The notes beneath the pieces are model-generated. The model searched no databases, was not told where the DNA came from, and worked only from the letters and a program-made list of their open reading frames with translations. This document shows positions 32,942 to 41,199 of a DNA stretch of 64,000 nt, one piece after another. Positions within the stretch are counted from its first letter, which is position 1. Each line of letters opens with the position of its first letter. Source of the stretch: JAAZNO01 sp964508025 (GTDB lineage: Bacteria; Chloroflexota; Anaerolineae; B4-G1; SLSP01); contig CAZDSF010000007.1 in NCBI GenBank assembly GCA_964508025.1, positions 1 to 64,000 on the forward strand. The letters are read 5' to 3'. The position numbers and the translations under genes are program-made.

Positions 32942-34686
32942 TTAGGTGGCAGTCCTCCTGACCAGGGTTGTGTGTTCAATCGCAATAACGTAATCGAGAT
33001 GGGTGGGAAGGTGTAGACGAGCGTGTTGCCCGCGACTGGCGGCAGTATGGCTGAGGGCGCGTCGGAGAGATCATCGGCGGGCGCGGCGTTGCTGTTGAAG
33101 AAAGCCGTGTCGGAGTCCAGTGCGGGGGCCGTGAGGGTATCCGCTAACCCGCCGGTGATTTGCGCGATGCCATCCAGCGTGATGGTCGCGGTTGCTTCTG
33201 CCCGGTGCTTGTTGATGACCATGAGGGTGATGACATCCGCGCTTGCGCGCCCGGCGTAGGCGCTGAGCTGGCTGCGCGCGTCGGTGCTGTTCTCCAGCGG
33301 CAGCAGCGTGGTCCCAAAGCGCGACCAGAGGGGGAAGATGTAATACTTCGGCTGGCGGAAATTGGAGCCGTCGGCGCGCATCAGGCCGAATTCATTGCCG
33401 TAGTTGTCGGATTTGTCGTTCATCACATCCCACTGCGCCGCCATCGCCACGCCTTCGACCATCATCTGTCCCAGCGAATCGGCCAGGAAGAGGGCGTTCA
33501 CATGCTTGTTCATGTAATTGCGGGTGTCTTCTTTTCCCCACGGCGGGGTGAGCTCGTACTCGTTCATCACGATGGGCAGGCGTTGCCCTCCGGTGTATTT
33601 GTCGAAGGCAAAGCCGATATTCATCACCATGCGGGGCCACAGCCATTGTGGCTGGGCGAGAATCTCATCCTGTTCTTTGGCCGGGTTGCCGGTGATGCCG
33701 TAGCTGGGATAGGCGTGGAAGACGAAGTAATCAATGTGCTCGAAGCCGCTGGAGAGGACGCCGCGATTCCACGGGCTGCTATCATCCACGCCGACCGCGC
33801 CCACCTGGATGGTGGGATCAACCGCCAGCATCGCGGCGCGCATACGGATGAAGCCATCGTATGCGTCGTTGCCCAGCATGTACTCGTCGCCCAGGCAGGT
33901 CCATGTCACTTCCCAGCCGCTAGCTTTGCAGCCGGGGTTGCCGAATTTGCCGCCGTAGACCTCGTTGCCGATGTCCCAGAATCGCGTCCGCAGGGGTTCG
34001 GGATTGCCATGGGCGGCGCGGAGGGCGGCCCACTCGCCGGCAGTTTTCCAATCCATGCCATGGCGATCCACGCCGATGGGGGTGGGATCGCCGACCTCCG
34101 CGTTGAAGAAGGCCACGACTGCAGCTGCTTCCTGCGCGGTGACGTTGACATTGACGATGAACATCGGCTCGATGGCGGCGCCGTAGGCGGCCACGCCTCG
34201 GAAGAAGTTGATGAAGTCGGTGGGGCGACGCACCCAGTTGTGGGTGCAGGGATACGCGCCGGGTACGTCGTAACCGAGCTCGCAGCTGAGCCAGCCGTAC
34301 TCATCGCTGAAGGAGCCGCCCGGAATGCGCAGCAGGGTGAGTCCCGAAGCTGCGACGCGGCGGCGGAACTGCTCGCTTTCAAATTGCGCCTTGGAGAGCC
34401 AGTTGGGCAGGTTGCTGCCTAGCATCAGCGGGCTGAAGGACTGTCCTTCGGCGCGGGCTTCGATATGCAATGTCGCTTCTAGCGGGGCCGGGGTGGCGGT
34501 GGGGACGGGGGTGATGGTTGGCGCAAAGGTGGCTGTGGGCTGGAGCGCGGCGGTGGGCGAGGGCGTCGCGGTCGCAGCGAGGAGCGTCGCCGTGGCGGTG
34601 GGCGCAGGCGCGGGCGTCTCGGCAGCGCAAGCCGAGGCGAGCAAACTGAGGGCAATCAACAGCGAGCAAACAAGTCTCCGGCGCAT
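32938..34686 (-). CDS. Lipoprotein alpha-L-arabinofuranosidase-like hydrolase (GH51-like)
   Basis: The 582-residue protein has a lipoprotein signal (MRRRLVCSLLIALSLLASAC, Cys20), then a Thr/Pro/Ala-rich linker (22-70). The barrel has acid/base Glu242 in FWDIGNEVYG and nucleophile Glu376 in PIVMNEYELTPP. A C-terminal beta domain follows (about 470-580). The clan-A GNE/NEY pattern and the C-terminal domain fit GH51-type arabinofuranosidases, though related families (GH44 and others) cannot be excluded. The start at 34686 is preceded by AAGGAG. The enzyme would remove side chains outside the cell. Confidence 0.75.
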   Translation of the reverse strand: MRRRLVCSLLIALSLLASACAAETPAPAPTATATLLAATATPSPTAALQPTATFAPTITPVPTATPAPLEATLHIEARAEGQSFSPLMLGSNLPNWLSKAQFESEQFRRRVAASGLTLLRIPGGSFSDEYGWLSCELGYDVPGAYPCTHNWVRRPTDFINFFRGVAAYGAAIEPMFIVNVNVTAQEAAAVVAFFNAEVGDPTPIGVDRHGMDWKTAGEWAALRAAHGNPEPLRTRFWDIGNEVYGGKFGNPGCKASGWEVTWTCLGDEYMLGNDAYDGFIRMRAAMLAVDPTIQVGAVGVDDSSPWNRGVLSSGFEHIDYFVFHAYPSYGITGNPAKEQDEILAQPQWLWPRMVMNIGFAFDKYTGGQRLPIVMNEYELTPPWGKEDTRNYMNKHVNALFLADSLGQMMVEGVAMAAQWDVMNDKSDNYGNEFGLMRADGSNFRQPKYYIFPLWSRFGTTLLPLENSTDARSQLSAYAGRASADVITLMVINKHRAEATATITLDGIAQITGGLADTLTAPALDSDTAFFNSNAAPADDLSDAPSAILPPVAGNTLVYTFPPISITLLRLNTQPWSGGLPPK

Positions 34687-34739
34687 AGAGCTCCTTCTGG
34701 AATGGCTAGACGGAAAGCCGTAAACAGGGATAGCCTGTA

Positions 34740-34850
34740 AGATGCAGATAAACGCTGATTGATGCGGATGCACGCAGATTAAACGCAAAAGAAGTGAAAA
34801 AATCTGCGTAATCTGTAAAATCCGCGCCATCGGCGTTCGAGATGCATCTC
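34740..34850. repeat. CGCAGATT-type intergenic inverted repeat
   Basis: GCGGATGCACGCAGATT near 34763-34779 faces AATCTGCGTAATCTG... and ATCCGC near 34799-34825. The whole 192-nt gap between the ROK and GH51-like genes is built of such phrases. I see no gene in it. Confidence 0.5.
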
Positions 34851-34878
34851 TGCCATGTAATTTCTCGCAGGGGTGATT

Positions 34879-35874
34879 TCAGCTTTCAACTCCGCTTTTC
34901 TGACTGCGCAACGCGGCCCAGTGCGCCGCGCCAATCAGGCCTGCCTGGGGGCCGAGCTGCGCAGGCGCGATTTCGATCCCTGCGGTGGGCGTGAGGTGGA
35001 CGCGCTCGGCGACGGTGCGGCGCACCGGCTCGAAGAGCACCGCGCCCACCTGCGCCAGACCGCCGCCCAGGATGATGCGCTGCGGACCCAGGGCCACGAT
35101 CACGTTGGCGACGCCGATGCCGAGATAGGCGCCGGCGCGCTGGAAAATCTCCTGCGCTACGCGGTCGCCTTGCTGCGCGGCTTCGGCGATGACGGCGGGC
35201 GTGATGCGGTGCAGGTCGTGCCCCGCCGCCGCGCTGATGGCGGTGGTCAACCCTTGCATCACGGCTCGCACGCCCTGAGCGGCGATAGCGGGGCCAGAAG
35301 CGTAAACTTCCAGACAACCGCGCCCGCCGCAGCCGCAGAGCGGCCCGTTGAGCTCAACAATCTGGTGTCCCAGCTCGCCGACGGACCCGTTGTATCCCAA
35401 TTGCAGTTGCCCGTTCACTACCACGCCGCCGCCGATGCCGGTGCCCAGGGTGAAACAGGCGATGGTGTCGTAGCCGCGCCCCGCGCCGTAAGCCCATTCG
35501 CCGAGGGTCATCGCGCGGGCATCGTTGAGCAGGTAGACGGGCAGCGCCAGGCGGTCGCTGAGTATCTCCGCGGCCCGGACGCCCTGCCAGTGGCCTTCGA
35601 GGTTGGGCAGGAATTCGACGACGCCGCGCTGCGGATCGAGCTTGCCGGGAAGCCCCACGCCGACGCCGCCGATCTGTTCGGGCGCGAGCGCATTTTCGGC
35701 GATGAGCGTCTGCACCAGGGCCGCGAGGCGCGCGAGCACGGTTTCATGGCCCTCGCGCGCCAGGGTGGGGATCTGCCGGGCCGTTAGTGGGGTGGCATCC
35801 TCGGCGCGCAGCAGGGCGGCCCGAATGCTCGTGCCGCCGACATCTACCCCCACGAAAAACGCCGCATGATTCAT
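34879..35874 (-). CDS. ROK-family sugar kinase (glucokinase-like)
   Basis: The protein has 331 aa. The ATP motif FVGVDVGGTSIRAALL is at the N-terminus, LGTGIGGGVVVNG in the middle, and the ROK zinc motif CGCGGRGCLE (around residue 178) with GELGH just before it. No helix-turn-helix is fused, so it is a kinase and not a ROK repressor. It would phosphorylate glucose, mannose or similar monosaccharides released in the cytoplasm. Its ATG overlaps the deoC stop (ATGA). Confidence 0.9.
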   Translation of the reverse strand: MNHAAFFVGVDVGGTSIRAALLRAEDATPLTARQIPTLAREGHETVLARLAALVQTLIAENALAPEQIGGVGVGLPGKLDPQRGVVEFLPNLEGHWQGVRAAEILSDRLALPVYLLNDARAMTLGEWAYGAGRGYDTIACFTLGTGIGGGVVVNGQLQLGYNGSVGELGHQIVELNGPLCGCGGRGCLEVYASGPAIAAQGVRAVMQGLTTAISAAAGHDLHRITPAVIAEAAQQGDRVAQEIFQRAGAYLGIGVANVIVALGPQRIILGGGLAQVGAVLFEPVRRTVAERVHLTPTAGIEIAPAQLGPQAGLIGAAHWAALRSQKSGVES

Positions 35875-36739
35875 AAGTATCCGCGCGCGCGAGCCTCATC
35901 CAACATGGCGGCGGTGGCTGTCGCGCCAACGCGGGTCGCGCCCAAAGCCCGCGCCCACAGCAAGCCATCCAGTGTGCGCACGCCGCCCGAAGCCTTGACC
36001 TGCACCTCTGGGGCGCTGTGCTGGCGCATCAGCTTGAGATTGTGCTCGGTGACGCCCTGGTAGGCGTAGAAACCGTTGGGCTGCTTCACAAAGCCGTAGC
36101 CCGTGGAGGTTTTCACGAAGGCGACTTGCTTTTCGGAGCAGATTTCGCACAGGCGGATGATGTGGGCATCTTCCAGGTAATCGGTCTCGAAGATGACCTT
36201 CAGCAGCGCGCCGCCGGCTACCGTTGCCGNNNNNNNNNNNNNNNNNNNNNNNNNNNNNNNNNNNNNNNNNNNNNNNNNNNNNNNNNNNNNNNNNNNNNNN
36301 NNNNNNNNNNNNNNNNNNNNNNNNNNNNNAGGTAATCGGTCTCGAAGATGACCTTCAGCAGCGCGCCGCCGGCTACCGTTGCCGTGTTGATGGCGCCGAT
36401 TTCGTCCGCGACGTAGTTCCACGCGCCGCTCAGCGCCTTTCCAATGTTGATGACCATATCAATCTCGGTGGCGCCATCGGCGATGGCCTGTTGCGTTTCG
36501 GCGACTTTGATGGCCGGGACGCTATTGCCGTGAGGGAAGCCGATGACGGCGCAGACGCCGACGCTCGAACCGGCGAGAATCTCGCGCGCTTGCGCCACTG
36601 AATAGGGTTTGACGCAGGCGGTGGCGACGCTGTAGCGTTTTGCCACTTCGCAGCCGGCGATGATTTCTGCATCGGTCATCGTCGGGTGCAGCAGCGAGTG
36701 ATCAATCATTTTAGCGATGTCGTTGTACGAGCAGTCCAT
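35871..36739 (-). CDS. deoC: Deoxyribose-phosphate aldolase, interrupted by an assembly gap
   Basis: Read on the minus strand, the N-terminal part (MDCSYNDIAKMIDHSLLHP... KVIFETDY) stops at the N run. The C-terminal part resumes with a repeat of TATVAGGALLKVIFETDY and continues through the Schiff-base lysine region FVKTSTGYGF and KASGGVRTLDG. If the 55-nt duplicate and 100 Ns are collapsed, the frame is whole at 237 aa, normal for DeoC. It cleaves 2-deoxyribose 5-phosphate to glyceraldehyde 3-phosphate and acetaldehyde. GGAGG precedes the ATG. With ribokinase it forms a pentose branch in the locus. Confidence 0.9.
36175..36384. other. Assembly gap with identical 55-nt flanks
   Basis: 100 Ns (36230-36329) are bordered by identical 55-nt sequences (36175-36229 and 36330-36384). 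The repeat equals a typical assembler k-mer overlap, and joining the copies restores deoC in frame. The gap length is a placeholder. Confidence 0.95.
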
Positions 36740-36807
36740 CAAATCCTCCGTGAGTTCATGAATCAGCAAAAAGGCGCGTTAGCGAGGGCATGGTGACGCC
36801 GCGTTGT

Positions 36808-36842
36808 TCAGGCATTTCCCCATCACCCATTACCCATCACCC
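36808..36842. repeat. ATYACCC-type heptads
   Basis: ATCACCC, ATTACCC, ATCACCC in tandem between the OppF and deoC genes, the same family as at 15.6 kb but with no inverted partner. Confidence 0.6.
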
Positions 36843-36846
36843 TGCC

Positions 36847-37911
36847 TCAGATTGTGCTGCGCAGTTGCAATGCTTCGGCGAAGTGGCAGGCCACGAAGTG
36901 CCCGTCGTTCAGGCGGCGCAGCTCCGGCGTTTCGATGCCGCAGCGCGGTTGGGCATAGGCGCAACGCGGATGGAAGTAGCAGCCGGTGGGCGGGTTGGAC
37001 GGGTCGGCGATTTCGCCCTGAAGCTGCACCCGCTGCCGCGACTCGCGGCCCACGGGATCGGCGAGCGGCACCGACGAGAGCAATGCTTCGGTGTAGGGAT
37101 GCCGTGGATTCGTGTATAGATCCAGGGCATTCGCTATTTCCACCGCTTTGCCCACGTACATGACGATGATGCGATCACAGATGTAGCGGATGACGCTCAG
37201 ATCGTGCGAGATGAATAGATAGGTCAGCGCGAAATCGGCTTGCAAGTTGCGCAGCAGATTGAGCGTCTGGGCGCGGATGGAGACATCGAGCGCCGAGACG
37301 GCCTCGTCGCAGACGACCAGGCGCGGGTTGGTGATGAGCGCGCGCGCGATCACGATGCGCTGGCGTTCGCCGCCGCTGAAGGCGTGGGGGTAGCGGCGGA
37401 TGTATTCGGGGCGCAGTCCCACACGCTTGAGCAGTATCTCCACGCGGTCTTGCATCTCACTGCGCCCGCAAATTTGATTGACTTTCAGCACCTCGCTCAC
37501 CACATCGAACACCGTCATCCGTGGGTTGAGGGAGGAATAGGGATCCTGAAAGATCATGCGGACGTCTCGGCGGAACGGCGACAGCTCCTTTTCGGGGACG
37601 GCGGCCAGGTCGGCCACGCTATTGTCGGGCATTCTGTATTGCATGCGCCCTTCTGTCACCGGATAGGCGCGGACGATGCACCGCCCGACAGTGGTCTTGC
37701 CGCAGCCGCTCTCGCCCACCAGCCCCAGCGTTTCGCCTTTGCGGATGTCGAAACTGACATCGTCTACGGCCCGCACATCGCCTTTGACGCTGCCAAAAAG
37801 CCCTTTCACGATGGGAAAGTATTTCTTCAGATTTCGGACTTCGAGCAGGTTCTCTGGGCTGGACAATTGCGGCACGGATCGGGGTTCTGAGTTCATGGTT
37901 GTTGTTGTCAT
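36847..37911 (-). CDS. Opp/Dpp-type ABC transporter ATP-binding protein (F subunit), system 1
   Basis: The protein has 354 aa. Walker A GESGCGKTTVGR, the Q-loop MIFQDPYSSLNPRMT, the signature LSGGERQRI and Walker B LVVCDEAVSALD are all present. The C-terminal oligopeptide/oligosaccharide extension has GCYFHPRCAYAQPRC, which binds an iron-sulfur cluster in some homologues. GGAG lies 4 nt before the ATG. It forms a dimer with the D subunit that starts 9 nt upstream and powers the permease pair at 38979-41125. It is the last gene of transporter system 1. Confidence 0.95.
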   Translation of the reverse strand: MTTTTMNSEPRSVPQLSSPENLLEVRNLKKYFPIVKGLFGSVKGDVRAVDDVSFDIRKGETLGLVGESGCGKTTVGRCIVRAYPVTEGRMQYRMPDNSVADLAAVPEKELSPFRRDVRMIFQDPYSSLNPRMTVFDVVSEVLKVNQICGRSEMQDRVEILLKRVGLRPEYIRRYPHAFSGGERQRIVIARALITNPRLVVCDEAVSALDVSIRAQTLNLLRNLQADFALTYLFISHDLSVIRYICDRIIVMYVGKAVEIANALDLYTNPRHPYTEALLSSVPLADPVGRESRQRVQLQGEIADPSNPPTGCYFHPRCAYAQPRCGIETPELRRLNDGHFVACHFAEALQLRSTI

Positions 37912-37920
37912 AATACTCCA

Positions 37921-38967
37921 CTACTCATATAACAGGCATTCGACGAGATGATTATCGCCCACGCGGATCGGCTGGGGATTCGTGACTTTGCACTTTTCCA
38001 TGGCAAACGGGCAGCGCGGATGGAACTGGCAGCCGTTGGGACGGTGGTATGGGTTGGGCACCATCCCTTTGATGGTATCGAGATCTTCGCGTTCGCGCGT
38101 GATTTTGGGGATGGAGCGCAGCAGCGCTTGCGTGTAGGGATGTTTGGGCGCGTGGAAAATGGTGGTCACATCGCTGAATTCCACGACCCGCCCCAGATAC
38201 ATCACCGCGACGTCATCAGCCATTTCGGCCACTACACCCAGGTCGTGTGTGATGAACATGATGCTCATGCCATACGCCGCCTGTAACTCCCGCATCAAAT
38301 CCAGAATCTGCGCCTGCGTGGTGACATCCAGGGCGGTTGTCGGTTCGTCGGCGATGAGCAGGCTGGGGTTACAGGAGAGCGCCATGGCGATCACCGCCCG
38401 CTGGCGCATTCCGCCGCTCAAGCGGAAGGGATATTCATCAATCAGGCGCTCCGGTTTGGGGATGCGCACTTTGTTCAGGATTTCAATGGTGCGTTCGCGC
38501 GCCTGTTCTTTGGAGACGCCCTGGTGCAGTTTGATCGCCTCGCCAATCTGGCTGCCGATGGTGTACAATGGGCTGAGGCTGGTCATCGGCTCCTGGAAGA
38601 TCATCGCAATTTCGGCGCCGCGAATGGCGCGAATTTCCGGGCCATTGCGCTTGAGCCGGGCCAGGTCCACCACTTCGCCGCCGCCATTGCGGCGCCAGAG
38701 GATTTGCCCCCCGACGATGCGCCCCGGTTTTTGCACGATGCACAGTGTGGCTAATGACATCACGCTCTTGCCGCAGCCGCTTTCGCCGACGATGGCGGTG
38801 GTTTTGCCCCGCACCAATGACAGATTGATGCCGTCTACTGCGCGCACCACACCTTCGTCGGTGTAGAAATGCACCTTGAGCTCTTTGAATTCAAGTTGGG
38901 TGTTGGGGGGCGCCATGCTGGCGGGCCGGGTCGAAACAGCGATGGAATTTTCTACAGCGATGTTCAT
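37921..38967 (-). CDS. Opp/Dpp-type ABC transporter ATP-binding protein (D subunit), system 1
   Basis: The protein has 348 aa. GESGCGKSVMSLA, MIFQEPMTSLSPLYT, LSGGMRQRAVIAMAL and LLIADEPTTALD mark a complete cassette, and GCQFHPRCPFAMEKC the C-terminal Cys cluster. The first about 25 residues (MNIAVENSIAVSTRPASMAP) are a non-conserved extension. The start at 38967 is preceded by AGAGG; upstream codons overlap the permease gene. It works with the F subunit. Confidence 0.95.
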   Translation of the reverse strand: MNIAVENSIAVSTRPASMAPPNTQLEFKELKVHFYTDEGVVRAVDGINLSLVRGKTTAIVGESGCGKSVMSLATLCIVQKPGRIVGGQILWRRNGGGEVVDLARLKRNGPEIRAIRGAEIAMIFQEPMTSLSPLYTIGSQIGEAIKLHQGVSKEQARERTIEILNKVRIPKPERLIDEYPFRLSGGMRQRAVIAMALSCNPSLLIADEPTTALDVTTQAQILDLMRELQAAYGMSIMFITHDLGVVAEMADDVAVMYLGRVVEFSDVTTIFHAPKHPYTQALLRSIPKITREREDLDTIKGMVPNPYHRPNGCQFHPRCPFAMEKCKVTNPQPIRVGDNHLVECLLYE

Positions 38968-38978
38968 GCCTAACCTCT

Positions 38979-40121
38979 TTAACTGGCATAGGGGTCGGCG
39001 GCGTCGCGCAGGCCGTTCCCTACGAAGTTCATTGCGATCACGAACACGATCACGGCCGCCGCGGGCCACAACAGCCAGGGATAATTCGCCAGCGTCGCAA
39101 TCTGCTGCGCCTCGCGCAACATCACGCCCCAGCTCACTACCGGCGGGCGCAAGCCTACGCCCAGAAAGCTCAACGAGGTCTCGCTGAGGATCATGTAGGG
39201 GATGGAGATGGTGACGGAGGCGATGATGTGGCTCAGGAAGGAGGGGATCATGTGGCGCAGAATCAGGCGGCTGGACTTGACCCCATCGAGCCGCGCCGCC
39301 AGGATGAAGTCTTCTTCGCGCAGGGCGAGGAAGCGCCCGCGCACCACCCGCGCCATTCCCGTCCAGCTGAGCAGCGCCAGGATCATGGTGACAATGATGT
39401 AAACTTGCACGGCGGGCGTACCGGGCGGCACGATGGCGGCAAAAGCCATCATCAGCGGCAGGCTGGGAATCGAGTTGACGATCTCGATCACCCGCTGGAT
39501 GAAGACGTCGAGGATGCCTCCGAACAGCCCCGAGACGCCGCCGACGCTGACGCCAATAATCAGGGAGAGGAAGACGCCGATCAGGCCCACGGTCAACGAG
39601 ATGCGCGAGGCAAAGATAACGCGGCTGAACATATCGCGGCCATTGCGGTCGGCGCCCAACAGGTAGAAGGGCGCGTCGGGTTCGGCGGGGCCGAACAGCC
39701 GCACGCTGCCGGAAATGAAACCCAGCACGCGATAAGGCTCGCCTTTCACGAACAGGCGCACCGGAATGCGCACCTCCTCATCTACGGCCCAGATCTTTTT
39801 CAGCGATACTGGCTCGCGCTCGAATTTCAGCCCGTAGACATGCGGCTCGAAGCGCCCCTCGTGGATAAGCACCAAGGGCTGGGGTGGGGCAAAGACGTAA
39901 GTCGAGTTGTAGAATTCCGGGCTTTTGGGCGTGAAGAATGGGGCAAAGATCGCGACCGTGTAGTACATGATGCCTACGATCAGGCCGATAATTGCCATGC
40001 GATTCTTGCGGAATTTCCACCACATCAACTGCCATTGTGAAGCCACGGCCAGGCTTTGCTCCTCTTCAGACAGGTGATTGTTGGTTGCTCGGACGGGGGT
40101 GGGGCGTTTGAAAATGCTCAT
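38979..40121 (-). CDS. Opp/Dpp-type ABC transporter permease (C subunit), system 1
   Basis: The protein has 380 aa. After a cytoplasmic N-terminus and helix 1 (around 45-63), a periplasm-facing insert of about 80 residues (65-145) precedes the five-helix core. The core carries the GVSGLFGGILD and cytoplasmic EAA-type loop VRGRFLALREEDFILAARLDG. Inserts like this are found in permeases of oligosaccharide systems of this family. The start at 40121 (MSIFKRPTPVRATNN) was chosen over a longer frame because the latter overlaps the B subunit's end. Confidence 0.92.
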   Translation of the reverse strand: MSIFKRPTPVRATNNHLSEEEQSLAVASQWQLMWWKFRKNRMAIIGLIVGIMYYTVAIFAPFFTPKSPEFYNSTYVFAPPQPLVLIHEGRFEPHVYGLKFEREPVSLKKIWAVDEEVRIPVRLFVKGEPYRVLGFISGSVRLFGPAEPDAPFYLLGADRNGRDMFSRVIFASRISLTVGLIGVFLSLIIGVSVGGVSGLFGGILDVFIQRVIEIVNSIPSLPLMMAFAAIVPPGTPAVQVYIIVTMILALLSWTGMARVVRGRFLALREEDFILAARLDGVKSSRLILRHMIPSFLSHIIASVTISIPYMILSETSLSFLGVGLRPPVVSWGVMLREAQQIATLANYPWLLWPAAAVIVFVIAMNFVGNGLRDAADPYAS

Positions 40122-40135
40122 GCGGATTCCTCGTG

Positions 40136-41125
40136 TTAAGCCAGCCGAATACGTGGATCGAGCCACGCCAGCAGCAAATCGGAGATGAAGGTACCGATGA
40201 CGGTGAGACTGCTCAGCACCAGGATGAAACCGGCTGCTACATATAAGTCCTGCTGGAGCAGGGCGGCATACAGCATTGAACCGGCCGTGGGCAGGTTGAG
40301 CACGATTGAGACAATTACATCACCCGCGACCAACGCCGGCAGCAGCCAGCCGATGGTGCTGACGAAGGGGTTGAGCGCGTGGCGTACGGGATATTTCCAT
40401 AGCAGTTTCCCTTCGGAGAGCCCCTTGGCCCGCGCCGTGGTGACGTAGGGCTTGTTGAGCTCATCCAGCAGGTTGGCGCGCATGGTCTGTGTGAGGGCGC
40501 CGATGCCGGTCACAGCGGCCAGTAGCGCCGGCACCCACATGTGGCTGAGCAGATCCTTCAGCCGGGCCAGACTCCAGGGCGCATCCACGAATTCCGGCGA
40601 GAAGATGCCGATGGTGGCGCGGCCAAAATAGACATACGTGAAGTAGAGGATGATGATTGCCAGGATGAAACTTGGAATGGCTAAGCCAAAAAAGCCGATG
40701 AAACCTGCCGCGTAATCGAGCGCGGAGTTTTTATGCACCGCAGAGTAGATACCCAGCGGTAAGGCGATGGACCAGGTGAGCGCGAAGGCGCCAAAGACCA
40801 TGACGGCGGTGGTGGGCAGGCGTTCGGCAACCATCTCTCCGGCATCGCGTTTGTAGACGAAGGAGTAGCCGAAATTGCCCCGCGTGATGATGCGGGTGAT
40901 CCAGCGCCAGTATTGCACCAGCATCGGCTCGCCGAAACCGTATTGCGCGCGCAGATACTCCACGGTTTCGGCCGGAATGTCGCCGCCGCTTGTCATGCGC
41001 ACGCGATTGATCATGTCTGTCACGTAATCTCCGGGCGGCAGTTGAATCACAGCAAAAGCTACCACTGAGATGACGAAAATTGCTATGAGGGCAAAAATGA
41101 AACGTCGCAGCAGGAACTTCCACAT
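40136..41125 (-). CDS. Opp/Dpp-type ABC transporter permease (B subunit), system 1
   Basis: The protein has 329 aa and six helices. FLLRRFIFALIAIFVISVVAFAVIQLPPGD is the usual start of DppB-type permeases. The EAA loop is TMRANLLDELNKPYVTTARAKGLSE, and the protein ends WLDPRIRLA. GGAGG lies 8 nt before the ATG at 41125. It follows the binding-protein gene, from which it is separated by a 15-bp perfect hairpin. Confidence 0.94.
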   Translation of the reverse strand: MWKFLLRRFIFALIAIFVISVVAFAVIQLPPGDYVTDMINRVRMTSGGDIPAETVEYLRAQYGFGEPMLVQYWRWITRIITRGNFGYSFVYKRDAGEMVAERLPTTAVMVFGAFALTWSIALPLGIYSAVHKNSALDYAAGFIGFFGLAIPSFILAIIILYFTYVYFGRATIGIFSPEFVDAPWSLARLKDLLSHMWVPALLAAVTGIGALTQTMRANLLDELNKPYVTTARAKGLSEGKLLWKYPVRHALNPFVSTIGWLLPALVAGDVIVSIVLNLPTAGSMLYAALLQQDLYVAAGFILVLSSLTVIGTFISDLLLAWLDPRIRLA

Positions 41126-41148
41126 GTTAGAAACCTCCATCCGGGGGA

Positions 41149-41182
41149 GTCAACGGGGTGGAGCCCCCTCCACCCCGTTGAC
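41149..41182 (-). promoter_or_regulatory. Intercistronic hairpin between binding-protein and permease genes, system 1
   Basis: GTCAACGGGGTGGAG (41149-41163) pairs perfectly with CTCCACCCCGTTGAC (41168-41182) over a 4-nt loop. No T run follows on the minus strand, so it is more likely to protect the binding-protein mRNA 3' end, or to reduce read-through, than to act as a full terminator. System 2 has the equivalent at 48871-48907. Confidence 0.75.
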
Positions 41183-41199
41183 GGTGCGACAAACGCTAA

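Noticed and set aside
36230..36329. Insertion or frame break in deoC
   Set aside because: The identical 55-nt flanks and restored frame point to a scaffolding placeholder.
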